64,000 nucleotides of DNA from Streptomyces fumigatiscleroticus (GCF_014647975.1 NZ_BMQF01000008.1:1-64000); one strand, 5' to 3'. Positions 7,865 to 20,000 are shown, counted from the stretch's first letter. The notes: generated from the letters alone by a model not told the origin. Numbers and translations: made by a program.

Positions 7865-7907
7865 GGACGCCCGCGCCGGGGAACCCTGTGCGCAAGCGCG
7901 GGCGTCC
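7865..7907. terminator. Strong inverted repeat between the element and the SRPBCC gene
   Basis: Perfect 12-bp arms (GGACGCCCGCGC at 7865-7876, complement at 7896-7907) around a 19-base loop. It may have been the terminator of a gene upstream of the insertion, or an attenuation structure in the leader of the gene at 7988. Confidence 0.45.
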
Positions 7908-7987
7908 GGCCCGGGTGCCGTGTGCGCCGATGCCACTGTGCCGTGGTGTGCGGCCACCGCTGGACTGTGAGGAGACGGACGGGGTCC

Positions 7988-8500
7988 ATGAGCACCATCG
8001 AAGAGTCGGTCGACGTCGCCGTCCCGCTCCATGTGGCGTACAACCAGTGGACGCAGTTCAAGACGTTCCCCCGGTTCATGGACGGGGTCGAGCGTGTCGA
8101 TCAGATCCAGGCGGCCCTCACCCACTGGGCGATCCGGTTCGGGCCGAGGACCTACAGGTTCGACGCGGAGATCGTGGAACAGGTTCCGGACCAGCGTCTG
8201 ACCTGGGAGGCCCTCGACGAGCCGCGGCACCGGGGCACGGTGACGTTCTGGGCCCTGGACGCGGAGCGCTGCCGGGTGACCCTGCGCGTCGAGCCTCTGG
8301 CCCGGGGCCTCGCGGAGCGGGCGGGGGGCGCGCTCGGTCTGGCCCGGCGTGCCGTCCACCGCTCCCTGGGGTGTTTCAAGGAGTTCATCGAGCAGCAGGG
8401 CTGCGAGACCGGTACCTGGCGCGGCGAGATCAGCGAGGGCCATGTGCGGCCCGCCCCGGGGCAGGGCCGGCCCGTGGTACCGACCTGGCCGACCGGCTGA
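7988..8500 (+). CDS. SRPBCC family protein paired with molybdopterin oxidoreductase
   Basis: A 170-residue protein starting MSTIEESVDVAVPLHVAYNQ, the polyketide-cyclase/dehydrase (COG5637-like) form of the SRPBCC fold, with WTQFKTFPRFMDGVERV, a diagnostic region of that group. GGAGACGG precedes ATG 7988. The frame extends further up but loses fold similarity. The next gene starts 44 bases downstream on the same strand, so the two are likely co-transcribed. The association could mean that it binds a hydrophobic substrate or cofactor of the oxidoreductase, but this is inference. Confidence 0.8.
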   Translation: MSTIEESVDVAVPLHVAYNQWTQFKTFPRFMDGVERVDQIQAALTHWAIRFGPRTYRFDAEIVEQVPDQRLTWEALDEPRHRGTVTFWALDAERCRVTLRVEPLARGLAERAGGALGLARRAVHRSLGCFKEFIEQQGCETGTWRGEISEGHVRPAPGQGRPVVPTWPTG

Positions 8501-8544
8501 GCACCGCCCGGGCGAACGCACGACACGGACGAGGAGAGATCACG

Positions 8545-10902
<2,358 letters not shown>

Positions 10903-10942
10903 TCCCTTGTGGACCAGGACGGAGCGGCCCCGCCGCCATCGA

Positions 10943-11803
10943 TCACCGCGGCGCCTCCAGCCGCGCGGCGAGGAAGCGGGCCGCCCGGTCCAGTGCGGCG
11001 TCCGCGGCGTCGAGGTGGCCGTACTGGTGCTGGAAGACGTGCGGGGCTCGCGGCCAGACCTGGAGCGTGACGTCCACGTCGGCGGCGCCCGCGCGCCCGG
11101 CCAGCCGGACGGCGTCGTCGAGCAGCATCTCGTACGACCCCACCTGCACGAGCATCGGGGGCAGCCCGGTGAGATCGGCGAGGACCGGGCTGGCCAGGGG
11201 GTGCGTCCGGTCGCGGTCGCCGAGGTAGCGGTCGGCGAACGTGCGCACCCGGTCGGCGGTGAAGACAGGGTCGATCTCCTCCTTGGAGGAGATGCTGTCG
11301 CCGCTGAGGGTGAGGTCCGTCCAGGGCGACATCACGGCCACGGCGGCCGGCTGGGGCAGTCCGGCCTCCCGGGCCGCGAGGAGGGTGGCGATCGCCAGGC
11401 CTCCGCCGGCGGAGTCGCCGGCCAGGGCCAGTTCCCGCGGGTCCGTACCGCCGTCCAGCAGCGCGCGGTAGGCCGCGAGCCCGTCCTCCACTGCCGCGGG
11501 GAAGGGGTGCTCGGGCGCCAGCCGGTACTCCAGCGACGTCGTCCGTATCCGGGCCCGACGAGCCAGCTCCCCCACGAGGCCCGCGTGCGTGTGCGGCGAG
11601 CCGAGCACGTAACCGCCGCCGTGCAGGTAGAGCAGCCGGCCACGGCGGGCGTCGGCCGCGGCGGGCACGAACTCCAGGGCGGGACGCCCGCCCAGCGTCG
11701 TCGTGCGGGTGGTGACGTCGTCGGGCACCGGGCGGGTCATGACCTCGGCGAAGCCGCGACGCTCCGTCTGGGTGCCGGGGTGGTGACGTTGTTCTCGGGT
11801 CAT
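10943..11803 (-). CDS. Alpha/beta hydrolase fold-3 (HSL-like) esterase
   Basis: A 286-residue enzyme of the hormone-sensitive-lipase group. The oxyanion motif LLYLHGGGYVLGS and nucleophile elbow ALAGDSAGGGLA are both present. The acid residue is likely in the LVQVGSYEMLLDDAV segment (D after the EMLLDD motif), and the His in WPRAPHVFQHQYGHL. Such enzymes cleave short-chain esters. It is divergent from a MarR regulator with shared operator repeats, a common arrangement for a detoxification or catabolic esterase repressed by its neighbour. ATG 11803 is chosen over the ATG at 11857, which would place the start inside the operators. Confidence 0.85.
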   Translation of the reverse strand: MTREQRHHPGTQTERRGFAEVMTRPVPDDVTTRTTTLGGRPALEFVPAAADARRGRLLYLHGGGYVLGSPHTHAGLVGELARRARIRTTSLEYRLAPEHPFPAAVEDGLAAYRALLDGGTDPRELALAGDSAGGGLAIATLLAAREAGLPQPAAVAVMSPWTDLTLSGDSISSKEEIDPVFTADRVRTFADRYLGDRDRTHPLASPVLADLTGLPPMLVQVGSYEMLLDDAVRLAGRAGAADVDVTLQVWPRAPHVFQHQYGHLDAADAALDRAARFLAARLEAPR

Positions 11804-11831
11804 CCGTGCCTCCGTGGGTCGTGATGGGAGG

Positions 11832-11901
11832 ATGGATTCCTGGGAATCCATCCGCACGGACCCAACCGGATTCCCAGGAAGATGATTCCTTGGAATCCAA
11901 T
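11832..11901. promoter_or_regulatory. Three operator-like palindromes between hydrolase and MarR genes
   Basis: Site 1: ATGGATTCC-TG-GGAATCCAT (11832-11851), perfect over 9-bp arms. Site 2: GGATTCC-CA-GGAA (11868-11880), a partial copy. Site 3: ATGATTCC-TT-GGAATCCAAT (11882-11901). All share ATTCC-N2-GGAA(T). They fill the gap between the two divergent start codons (11803 and 11911), consistent with binding by the MarR protein to control both genes. Confidence 0.75.
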
Positions 11902-11910
11902 GGAGTTTCT

Positions 11911-12357
11911 GTGAGCCATGTCACCCAGCTCTTCATCGATCTCGTCCGCGTCGAGACCCGGCTCTACAACGCCGTGAACTCCCGGTTGCGCGACGAACAC
12001 GGGCTGGCCCTGGGGCAGTTCGAGATCATGGAGATCATCGACCGGGTGCCGGGGTGCCGGGTGCTGGACATCGTCCGCGAGGTGGCGATCACCGTGGGGG
12101 CCGCCAGCAAGGCGGTCGACCGGCTGGAGGCCGCCGGGTGGTGCGTGCGCGGCGCCCACCCTCACGACCGGCGCTCGTCGGTACTCGCCCTCACCCCCCG
12201 GGGCGCCGAACTGCTCGCTCGCTGCCGGCCCGTGGTCGAGCGTGAGCTCGCCGCCCTGACCGCCGCCGTGCCGGCCGGCGAACTCGCCCGCACGGCAGCG
12301 ACACTGGCCGCTCTGCGCGCGACCCTGGAGCCGCGCTCGTCCGCGGCCGCCGAGTGA
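11911..12357 (+). CDS. MarR-family transcriptional regulator
   Basis: A 148-residue winged-helix regulator: helix 1 dimer region (LFIDLVRVETRLYNAVNSRL), recognition helix region (VAITVGAASKAVDRLEAAGW), and a wing with the hallmark DRRSSVLALTPRG. GTG 11911 is preceded by GGAG at a suitable distance; the open frame further up contains the operators. MarR proteins usually repress the divergent gene and release DNA on binding a phenolic or other small ligand. The esterase at 10943 is the obvious target. Confidence 0.9.
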   Translation: MSHVTQLFIDLVRVETRLYNAVNSRLRDEHGLALGQFEIMEIIDRVPGCRVLDIVREVAITVGAASKAVDRLEAAGWCVRGAHPHDRRSSVLALTPRGAELLARCRPVVERELAALTAAVPAGELARTAATLAALRATLEPRSSAAAE

Positions 12358-12406
12358 GCTGCCGGCCCGGCGGACGCTCCACCGGGGCCCGTTCCTGCCG
12401 CGGCGC

Positions 12407-13933
12407 TCAGCGGTCCTCCGCGCGGACGCGGTGCCCGTCCGTGCGGAAGTGCCGTGTCAGGCGCCGGTAGCTGCGCACGGATCGGGGCCACACGGCCGTA
12501 TTGCTCCCGGTCCGGGAGTCCAGGTACCAGCTGTGGCAGCCGCCCCGGACCCACACGGTGCGCCGCATGTGCCGCTGGAGCCGGTCGCTGAACGCCTCCA
12601 GGGTCTCCGGCAGTACGTCGACCTCGGCGAGGCGACGCCGCGCCAACTGCGTGAGACAGTCCACCACGTAGTCGAGCTGGGCCTCGAGCAGCAGGGTGAG
12701 GGAGGTGTGCCCGAGGCCGCTGTTGGGTCCCAGCAGCAGGAACATGTTGGGGAAGCCCGGCACCATGATGTTGCGGTCGGCTGCCATCCCGCCGCTCCAC
12801 GCGTCCGACAGACACCGCCCGGCCCGCCCTGTGACGCGATGGGCGACGGCCGGTTCGTCGACGGTGAATCCGGTGGCCAGGACGATGACGTCGGCCGGCC
12901 GGGCCGTGCCGTCGCGGGTGACGACGGAGTCGGCCGTGATCTCGGCGATGCTGTCCGTGACGAGCCGGACGCCTGCCCTCCGCAGCGTCGGGTAGTAGTC
13001 GTTGGACAGCAGCACGCGCTTGCAGCCGAGCCGATAGGACGGGGTCAGCCGGCGGCGCAGTTCTGCTTCGGGGACCTGTCGGCGCAGGTGGAGGCCGGCG
13101 AGGGCCGCCACAGCCGTGCCGAACCAGCGGTGCGCGGGTCCGGCGAAGCACAGCAGCCAGCTCTCGCGCAGCCAGTAGACGCCGGTTCTGGCCAGTCGGC
13201 GCAGGTGAGGGATGTGCCGGTACGCGGAACGCTCGACGGCCGGCACGGGGCGTCGCAGCCGGGGCAGCACCCAGGCCGGTGACCGCTGGTAGACGTCGAG
13301 GGCCCCGGCCGACGCCGCCAGACGGGGAGCGCACTGGACAGCGGAGGCACCGGTCCCGATCAGCGCGACGCGTTTGCCCGCCCACGCGCAGGTGGCGTCC
13401 CAGCGCGCGGTGTGGAACGCCGGGCCCCGGAACGTGCTCAGACCGGGCAGCTCGGGCACGTGCGGTTCGCTGAGCAGCCCCGTGGCCATGACCAGGAACC
13501 GGGAGAGATAGCGGTGTCCGTCCGTCCGGACGTGCCATCGTCCCTCCGTCTCGTCCCAGCGGGCTTCCCGGACCTCGTTGTTCACCCGCAGCCGGCGTCC
13601 GAGGCCGAAGTCGCTCACGCAGCGGCGCAGATAGCCGTGGATCTCCTGGGCGGTCGGCAGGGTCGATCGCCAGGAGGGAGCCGGGGCGAAGGAGTAGGCG
13701 TACAGGTGTCCCGGCACATCGCAGGCCGCTCCCGGGTAACGGTTGTCGCGCCAGGTGCCGCCGATGTCGTGGGAGCGTTCCAGGACGACGAAGTCCTCGA
13801 TGCCCGCTTGTCGTAGGCGGATGGCCGCGCCGAGGCCGGACAGGCCTGCGCCGATGATCACGACGTGGTGTTCCTCGGCCGGAGGCGTCGCGTGTCCGCG
13901 CTCCTCCGCGCCCGGCCCTGGCGGTGTGTTCAT
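12407..13933 (-). CDS. Flavin-containing monooxygenase (CzcO/Baeyer-Villiger-like)
   Basis: A 508-residue flavoprotein. The N-terminal FAD motif is HHVVIIGAGLSGLGAAIRL, followed by GGTWRDNRYPGAACD, the GG-W/P-G-x-C-D region typical of Baeyer-Villiger and related enzymes. A second Rossmann motif (KRVALIGTGASAVQCAPRL) binds NADPH, and VIVLATGFTVDEP is the ATG-containing linker. Size fits the family. ATG 13933 has a GGAGA site. It is 72 bases downstream of a set of lipid/membrane-associated genes and near a type I PKS, so oxidative tailoring of the polyketide is a reasonable inference. It could equally be a general ketone or xenobiotic monooxygenase. Confidence 0.85.
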   Translation of the reverse strand: MNTPPGPGAEERGHATPPAEEHHVVIIGAGLSGLGAAIRLRQAGIEDFVVLERSHDIGGTWRDNRYPGAACDVPGHLYAYSFAPAPSWRSTLPTAQEIHGYLRRCVSDFGLGRRLRVNNEVREARWDETEGRWHVRTDGHRYLSRFLVMATGLLSEPHVPELPGLSTFRGPAFHTARWDATCAWAGKRVALIGTGASAVQCAPRLAASAGALDVYQRSPAWVLPRLRRPVPAVERSAYRHIPHLRRLARTGVYWLRESWLLCFAGPAHRWFGTAVAALAGLHLRRQVPEAELRRRLTPSYRLGCKRVLLSNDYYPTLRRAGVRLVTDSIAEITADSVVTRDGTARPADVIVLATGFTVDEPAVAHRVTGRAGRCLSDAWSGGMAADRNIMVPGFPNMFLLLGPNSGLGHTSLTLLLEAQLDYVVDCLTQLARRRLAEVDVLPETLEAFSDRLQRHMRRTVWVRGGCHSWYLDSRTGSNTAVWPRSVRSYRRLTRHFRTDGHRVRAEDR

Positions 13934-14005
13934 GGAAAGGGTCTCCTCGGCAGGGCGATGGTGGCTCGGTGAGCGCCGTGGCCGGCCCGCGTCGCGGCGC
14001 ATCGC

Positions 14006-14644
14006 TCAGCCGGTGTCGGGGGCGATCACCGTGGCAGGGGCGTCCACCCGGTCGGCGCGTGCCCACAGGCCGGCGGCTTCGACGTCGGTGAGCACCAGGT
14101 AGGGCAGGGGCACAGGCGGCACCGCGCGGGTGGACAGGGTCAGGGGCAGCAGCCCGAAGGTCCGGCCGTGCAGGGAGTCGGCACGGAAGCGGACACGGCC
14201 CGTCAGGGTCACCCGCCCGGACGCTGTGCAGGTGTCGCCACCGGGTGCGGCGTAACAGAGGCGGGTTGCGCGTATCTCGATGGTCGCCGCCCGGCAAGTG
14301 CGGCTCGTCGGTGGGCAGAACAGGCCGGTGACGGTGAGCGTGGCGGCCCGCAGGGTGGTGCCCGCGTGAGCGGCGGCCCGATTACCACCGCCGGTCAGGC
14401 AGGCGGCCACGGCACGGGCCGCCTCCGGGCGCCGGCCGTGTGCGGGGTCGGCGACGGGCAGCCGGCCGGCCGGACAGTTCTGCGGTGGTGTGCGTGCGGG
14501 GGCGGGCGTGGGGTCGCCGACGGCGAGTCCGTCGCGTGGCTCGTGCGGTGCGGGCGCGGCCGCTGCCAGGCCGAAGGACATGGCCACCGCGCAGGGGAGC
14601 GGCAGCGCCGCGAGCGTCCGGTACCAGGCGGTCGTGCCGGTCAC
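14006..14644 (-). CDS. Exported protein of unknown function, coupled to DUF6114/DUF6230 pair
   Basis: A 212-residue protein with an N-terminal export or anchor segment (TLAALPLPCAVAMSFGLAAAAPA), a Pro-rich linker, then a Cys-containing beta-rich domain (TVTGLFCPPTSRTC, TRLCYAAPGGDTCTASGRVTLTG). GTG 14644 shares GTGA with the stop of the upstream gene, evidence for translational coupling. The beta-strand pattern recalls the DUF6230 protein encoded two genes up, and the two may be distant relatives. No function is known. Confidence 0.7.
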   Translation of the reverse strand: MTGTTAWYRTLAALPLPCAVAMSFGLAAAAPAPHEPRDGLAVGDPTPAPARTPPQNCPAGRLPVADPAHGRRPEAARAVAACLTGGGNRAAAHAGTTLRAATLTVTGLFCPPTSRTCRAATIEIRATRLCYAAPGGDTCTASGRVTLTGRVRFRADSLHGRTFGLLPLTLSTRAVPPVPLPYLVLTDVEAAGLWARADRVDAPATVIAPDTG

Positions 14645-14982
14645 TCGGCGCCCTGTGCGGGTGGCTGCCAGGCCAGCGCCAGGCTTCCGCCGATCAGCGC
14701 CAGGACCATGCCGAGGAGGAACCCTCCCAGATTGGCCATCGGATACGACAGCAGGCCGAGGACGATCGCGGCGGCTCCGCCGTAGCGCGCCCTGGCGGGA
14801 CGGGTCCACAGGTGCACGGCACAGCCCGTCAGGGCCACGGCGAGGAGGAGGGCTGTCGCCCCGCTCAGGCCTTCGAGGGGCAGCAGCGCCGGGGCGGCCA
14901 GAGGGAAATAGCCGAGTTCCAGGCCCGCCGCCGCGACACAGACGGCGGATGCGACCGGCCGGCCGCCGAGCGCTAGCCGCAT
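14641..14982 (-). CDS. DUF6114-like small membrane protein
   Basis: A 113-residue integral membrane protein with about four helices: an N-terminal segment (VASAVCVAAAGLELGYFPLAAPALL), a second (ALLLAVALTGCAVHLW), and a C-terminal pair containing SYPMANLGGFLLGMVLALIG, characteristic of DUF6114. Its start overlaps the stop of the DUF6230-like gene, and its own stop overlaps the next start. A three-gene translationally coupled unit in the envelope is therefore likely. Function unknown. Confidence 0.75.
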   Translation of the reverse strand: MRLALGGRPVASAVCVAAAGLELGYFPLAAPALLPLEGLSGATALLLAVALTGCAVHLWTRPARARYGGAAAIVLGLLSYPMANLGGFLLGMVLALIGGSLALAWQPPAQGAE

Positions 14983-15611
14983 CGGTGTTCCCCCGCGCGC
15001 ACATCCATGGTCGCGTCGTCCAGCGCGAAGACGCCCGCGGTCAGGGACCAGGCCCGCAACCGCATGTTCTCGATCGTCAGGGTCTGTGCCTGCTGGCCGT
15101 AGGATCCGGCCGGCCCGGTGAGCCCGCCCTCGAGTGTGGCGGCGTCGCGGCCCATCTCGACCGACCGGAAGGTCATGTCCCCTTCCAGCCGGGCGAGATC
15201 GAGGGCCAGTCCGGAAGCCCGTACGGGCCGTGCGTGCCCCGCGCGAATCTGCAACGTCACGGTACCGAGCGGGGTGTGGGCGACAGCGGACTGGCACAGA
15301 TTCCGGATGTCGGCCTGCCGGATGCCGACGACGGCGACCGGACGGTGCCGGCCCGAGGCGTCCTCGCGGAACGAGGCGAACTGTACGGCGTGGTCGGCCT
15401 CCAGCCGCCGGGCCGTGACGGAGAACGGGCTTCCCGCGACGGCGAAGGAGACGGGGATCGAGGCCGCCGTGGTGGTGGCCACCGTGCCGGCGGCCAGCGC
15501 CAGCGCGCAGGTGACCGCCACGGCGAACCGCCGCCAGCTGGTCCGGCCGCGCTGTGCGGTCCCGCGGCGCCGTCGCCGTCTCCCGGCCGCCCGTACGGTC
15601 GTCAGGCGCAT
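14973..15611 (-). CDS. DUF6230-like exported protein
   Basis: A 212-residue protein. A basic N-terminus is followed by a signal-like hydrophobic segment (FAVAVTCALALAAGTVATTTAASIPVSF) and a beta-rich extracellular domain with the family signature FAVAGSPFSVTARRLEADH and repeated TLTIENMRLRAW-like strands. Two cysteines (LCQS, HRCG at the end) might pair. DUF6230 genes usually precede DUF6114 genes, as here. Some relatives are labelled cholesterol esterase, but no catalytic motif is visible, so that label is not adopted. Confidence 0.75.
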   Translation of the reverse strand: MRLTTVRAAGRRRRRRGTAQRGRTSWRRFAVAVTCALALAAGTVATTTAASIPVSFAVAGSPFSVTARRLEADHAVQFASFREDASGRHRPVAVVGIRQADIRNLCQSAVAHTPLGTVTLQIRAGHARPVRASGLALDLARLEGDMTFRSVEMGRDAATLEGGLTGPAGSYGQQAQTLTIENMRLRAWSLTAGVFALDDATMDVRAGEHRCG

Positions 15612-15666
15612 CACGAGATCCTCTCCTGGTACGTCGTACGTCCCGCGCGAGCAGGAACCCGGCCCG

Positions 15667-16806
15667 TCACGCGGGCAGCAGCGTCCGCCCGGCGTCGAGC
15701 GCACGGGCGAGGTAGACGTGGTCGACGGGCTCGGGGCCGGGCAGGTCGCCCACGGCCCGCAGCAGGTTGGTGCGGTCGTAGGTGCGGCGCTGCGCGCTGA
15801 AGCCGAGCACGCCCGCGCCCTGCTGGGCGATGAGGTTCTCGAACGGGGTGGGGTCGGGTACGTGCGGGACCAGGTGGACGGAGATGGCCGGGTAGCGGGC
15901 CCGCAGCGCCGCCACGAGGTGCTCGGCCGAGACATTGCGCGGATGGGTCACGTGCAGGGTGCGCACGGCGGCCTCCTCCTCGGTGCGGGCGGCCGCCCGC
16001 ACCATGGCCCGCGCGGCGTACTCGGCCGGCACCACGTTGCCCTCCCCGTCGGGGTCAGCCTGGATGCGGATCCGCAGGGTGTCTCCGCGGCGGCCCGCGT
16101 TCCTCAGGTAGCGGGTCAGACCCCGGCCGAGGGCGGCGCGTGCGCGCAGTCCGTGCTCGATCAGCCGCAGGAGGGCGTCCAGCGGCTGGCCGGGCAAGTG
16201 GCCGGGTACGGGCCGGTCGGTGGCCAGCAGGCCGGGGCGCAGGATCGTGGCCCGCCGCCCGCCGCGCCGCGCCCAGGCGCGCACGAGCCGTTCGGCGGTG
16301 TACTTGCTCTCCTCGTAGGAGGTCTGGAAGCCGTGCTCCTCGCTGAGGTCGTCCTCCAGGACATGTCCGGTGAGGCGGCGGCCGGCCACGTAGGCCGTGC
16401 TGAGGTGCAGCAGGCGGGCGTGCGGCGCGTGCCCGGCGAAGTCGAGGACATGTCTGGTGCCCAGGACGTTGGATCTGTACAGCGGGACGGGATCGCCTTC
16501 GAGGTTCAGCAGTGCCGCGCAGTGCCAGATGCCGGTGAGGCCGTCCGCCGTCCGGGCACGGTCCTGAGCCGACAGGCCGAGCTCCGGCACGGTGATGTCA
16601 CCGCTGAGGTAGCGCAGACGGTCAAGTGCTCCCGGCGGCAGGCAGGGTGTGTCCAGCCAGGTCAGCGCGGCCTCGGTACGGGTCCGGAGGGACTGCTCGC
16701 CACCGCGCCCCAGGACGACGACCGGCTCGTCGCCTCCGCCGGCGAGCAGTTCGCGCAGAATGCGGCAGCCGAGGAATCCGGTGGCTCCGGTGAACAGGAC
16801 GGACAC
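15667..16806 (-). CDS. Stand-alone thioester-reductase-like SDR (NAD-binding_4)
   Basis: A 379-residue extended SDR. The cofactor motif is SVLFTGATGFLGCRILREL, the catalytic segment TSYEESKYTAERLVRAWARR (Y-x-x-x-K), and YLSGDITVPELGLS plus SNVLGTRHVLDFA are typical of the male-sterility/thioester-reductase subgroup. These domains reduce acyl thioesters to aldehydes or alcohols and usually sit at the end of NRPS/PKS or CAR enzymes. Here the domain is free-standing and divergent from a PKS that has no thioesterase, suggesting trans-acting reductive release. The 287-bp shared upstream region supports co-regulation. Confidence 0.8.
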   Translation of the reverse strand: MSVLFTGATGFLGCRILRELLAGGGDEPVVVLGRGGEQSLRTRTEAALTWLDTPCLPPGALDRLRYLSGDITVPELGLSAQDRARTADGLTGIWHCAALLNLEGDPVPLYRSNVLGTRHVLDFAGHAPHARLLHLSTAYVAGRRLTGHVLEDDLSEEHGFQTSYEESKYTAERLVRAWARRGGRRATILRPGLLATDRPVPGHLPGQPLDALLRLIEHGLRARAALGRGLTRYLRNAGRRGDTLRIRIQADPDGEGNVVPAEYAARAMVRAAARTEEEAAVRTLHVTHPRNVSAEHLVAALRARYPAISVHLVPHVPDPTPFENLIAQQGAGVLGFSAQRRTYDRTNLLRAVGDLPGPEPVDHVYLARALDAGRTLLPA

Positions 16807-16907
16807 GGCGTCTCCTTGGCGGAGGAGGGGGACTGGGGAGCGGGGACGTCATGCTAGGCCGCTTCGGGGTGCGCCCGGACCGTGAGGGAGACAATCGGGG
16901 CATCAAC

Positions 16908-16921
16908 CACCCTGGAGGGTG
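16908..16921. promoter_or_regulatory. Palindrome in the reductase-PKS divergent region
   Basis: CACCCT-GG-AGGGTG is a perfect 6-bp inverted repeat, extended by ATC/GAT at the flanks with one extra base. It lies 102 bases upstream of the reductase start and 172 upstream of the PKS start. TATGCT at 17023-17028 is a possible -10 box for the PKS. No regulator gene is adjacent, so the binding protein is unknown. Confidence 0.4.
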
Positions 16922-17093
16922 ATACCGTCCTGCATTTCGCGGTATGGCTATTTCGGGTGAATCGGGCCAACGGGCGCCGTCCCGGCCCACCGTGAGCACA
17001 CCGAGTGATCATCCAGTCACCTTATGCTTCGCTGCCGTGCCGGCATCGTCAGCCGGCCCGCGACCAGCACCCTGGGCAAGGAAGGCCGGACAG

Positions 17094-20000
17094 ATGACCG
17101 TGGAGCCGTCCCCTCACGACGAACGAGCCATCGCCGTCGTGGGGGTCTCGTGCAGACTGCCCGGCGGCATCGCCGACATGGACAGCCTGTGGGCAGCCCT
17201 GCGCGAAGGACGCGACCTGGTGACCGAGATGCCCGGGGACCGGTTCGACCCCGACCGCTTCGTGGACACCGGGATGCCGCGGACCGGCAAGAGCTACACG
17301 GCCGCGGGCGGGTTCCTCCAGGACATCGAGGACTTCGACGCTGCCTACTTCGGTATCGCGCCGAAGGAAGCCGCACACATGGACCCCCAGCACCGGCTGC
17401 TGCTGGAGCTGGCCACCGAGGCCCTGGACGACGCCGGTATCGCCCCGGCCGTCCTCGCGGGCACCGACACCGCCGTCTACGTCGGCATCTCCGACGCGTC
17501 CTACGGCGCCCTGCAGATGCTCAGGCCGCGCCGGATCGGGCCCTACACCATGTCCGGCGCGGCGTCCTCCATCGCCGCCAACCGGCTGTCCCACGCGTTC
17601 GACCTGCGGGGCCCGAGCATGGCGGTCGACACCGCCTGCTCCTCCTCGCTCGTCGCGCTGGACCGTGCCTGCCGCACGCTGTGGGACGGCACCAGCCGTG
17701 TCGCGCTGTGCGGCGGTGCCAACGTCCTGCTGAGCCCGTACCACTACGTCGGCTTCTCCCAGGCGGCGATGCTCTCGCAGCGGGGCAGGTGCGCGTCCTT
17801 CTCCGCCCACGCCGACGGCTTCGTGCGCGCCGAGGGAGGGGGGATGGTCCTGCTCAAGCCGCTGAGCGACGCCCTCGCCGACGGCGACCGGGTGCACGGC
17901 GTGATCCTCGGTACCGCCGGCAACTGCGACGGGCGCACCATGGGGCTGGCCCTGCCCGACGCCGAGGCACAGGAGGCACTGCTGCGCCGGGTCTACGCGG
18001 ACTCCGGCGTGCACCCCGACGACCTGGTCTACTTCGAAGGGCACGGCACCGGCACCGCCGTGGGCGACCCGATCGAGGCACAGGCGATCGGCCGGGCGCT
18101 CGGCATCCGCCGTATCACCGGCCCGCTGCCGATCGGCTCGGTCAAGACCAATCTGGGCCACCTGGAGCCGGCCTCCGGAATGGCCGGCCTGTGCAAGGCC
18201 CTGCTGGTCCTGCGTCACGGCACGATCCCCGCCTCGCTCCACGCCGACCCGCCGAGCCCCGTCATCGACTTCACCGGCCTGGGCATCGACCTCGTCACCG
18301 GCAACCGCCCCCTGGGCGAGGCCGAACGCCCGGTCGCCGGCGTCAACTCCTTCGGCTTCGGCGGCGCCAACGCCCACGCCATCGTCGCCGCCGCACCACC
18401 GCGGCCCCGGCCGCCCCGGCCCCCGGCCCCGCCGGAGGGGCTGCCCGTGCTGGTCACGGCCCGCACCCTGCCGGCGCTGGGCGACGCGGTCTCCCGTATG
18501 GCCGACCTGCTGGCCACGGCGGACGATGACGAGTTCTACGACATCGCCTACACCTCCTGTGTCCGCCGCGGCAGGCACGAACACCGGACGGCGGTCTTCG
18601 CCGCCACCGCCGCCCGGGCCGCCGACGGTCTCGCCCGCCTCGCCGAGAACCTCTCCGGCGAGAGCGTCCAGGCGGTACGCCACGGACGGGTGGCGTACGT
18701 CTTCGCCGGCAACGCCTCGCAGTGGGCGGGCATGGGCGCGGACCTGCTCGCCCACGACGACGTGTTCCGCGCCGCGGTGCGGCGGGTGGACGCCGAACTC
18801 GCGCCACGGCTCGGCTGGTCGGTGACGGACGCGCTCGCCCGGCCGCCCGAGGAGTGGCGGCTGGACGCCACCGAGATCGCCCAGCCGCTGCTGTTCGCCG
18901 TGCAGGCCGGTGTCGTCGCCGTACTGCGTGCCCAGGGCGTGGAGCCGGCCATGGTCCTCGGCCACAGCGTCGGAGAAGTGGCCGCGGCCCACACCGCCGG
19001 AGCCCTCACCCTCGCCCAGGCCGCGCGGGTGATCGCCGAGCGGAGCCGCGCCCAGGCGGCCACGGCCGGCACCGGCCGGATGGCGGCCGTCGGACTGGAC
19101 CGCGAGCAGGCCGCGCAGGCGCTGGAGCGGTACACGGGCCGGCTGGAGGTGGCGGGCGTCAACAGCGACCGGGACGTGACGGTCGCCGGGGACGCCGCCG
19201 CCCTGGCCGCGCTCGGCGAGGAACTGACCGGACGCGGCGTGTTCTTCCGGGACCTCGGCCTGGACTACGCCTTCCACAGCCGTGCCATGGACGGTCAGCG
19301 CGCCCGGCTCACCACCGCGCTCGACGGGCTTCAACCGGGCCCGGCACGGGTGCCCCTCTACTCCACCGTCACCGGAACACGTGTCGCCGGCCCGGACCTC
19401 AACGCCGACCACTGGTGGCACAACGTCCGCGAACCGGTCGAGTTCGCCGCCGCCGTCGAGGAGGCCATGGAGGACGGCGCCGACATCTTCCTGGAGATCG
19501 GCCCGCACCCCGTCCTGCGCACCTATCTGCGACGCGTCACGGCCACCCGCCCGCACACGGCCACCGCCCTGCTGGCCACCCTGCACCGCGACGCGGACGG
19601 ACGACGCGACCTGGCCGACACCCGCGCCCGCCTGATCGCCGCCGGAGCGGCCACCGACTGGAAGCGGTACTTCCGCACGCCCGGCCGGGTCGTCCGGCTG
19701 CCGGCCTACCCCTGGCAGCGGGAGCGTCACTGGGGCGGCGGAAAGGAGCTGTGGACCCCGGCCGGCCCCTACGAGCACCCCCTGCTGGGCGCCCGCACGC
19801 CCGCGACCATTCCTTCCTGGTCGGGCAGTGTCGAGCCGGTCCTGGTGCCGTGGCTCGCCGACCACCGGGTGGCCGGCTCCGTGGTCATGCCCGCCACGGG
19901 CTATGTGGAGATGGCCCTGGCCGCCGGACGCCACAGCCTGGGCACGGCGGCCGAGATGGAGCACCTGGACATCAGCACGGCCCTGGTCGTGCCCTGGGCG

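Noticed and set aside
14973..15611. Annotation of the DUF6230-like protein as a cholesterol esterase
   Set aside because: No nucleophile elbow or catalytic triad motif is visible; the label appears inherited.
16944..17093. Longer PKS start at 16944
   Set aside because: The extra 50 residues do not resemble a KS N-terminus or docking domain, and GGAAGG precedes ATG 17094.
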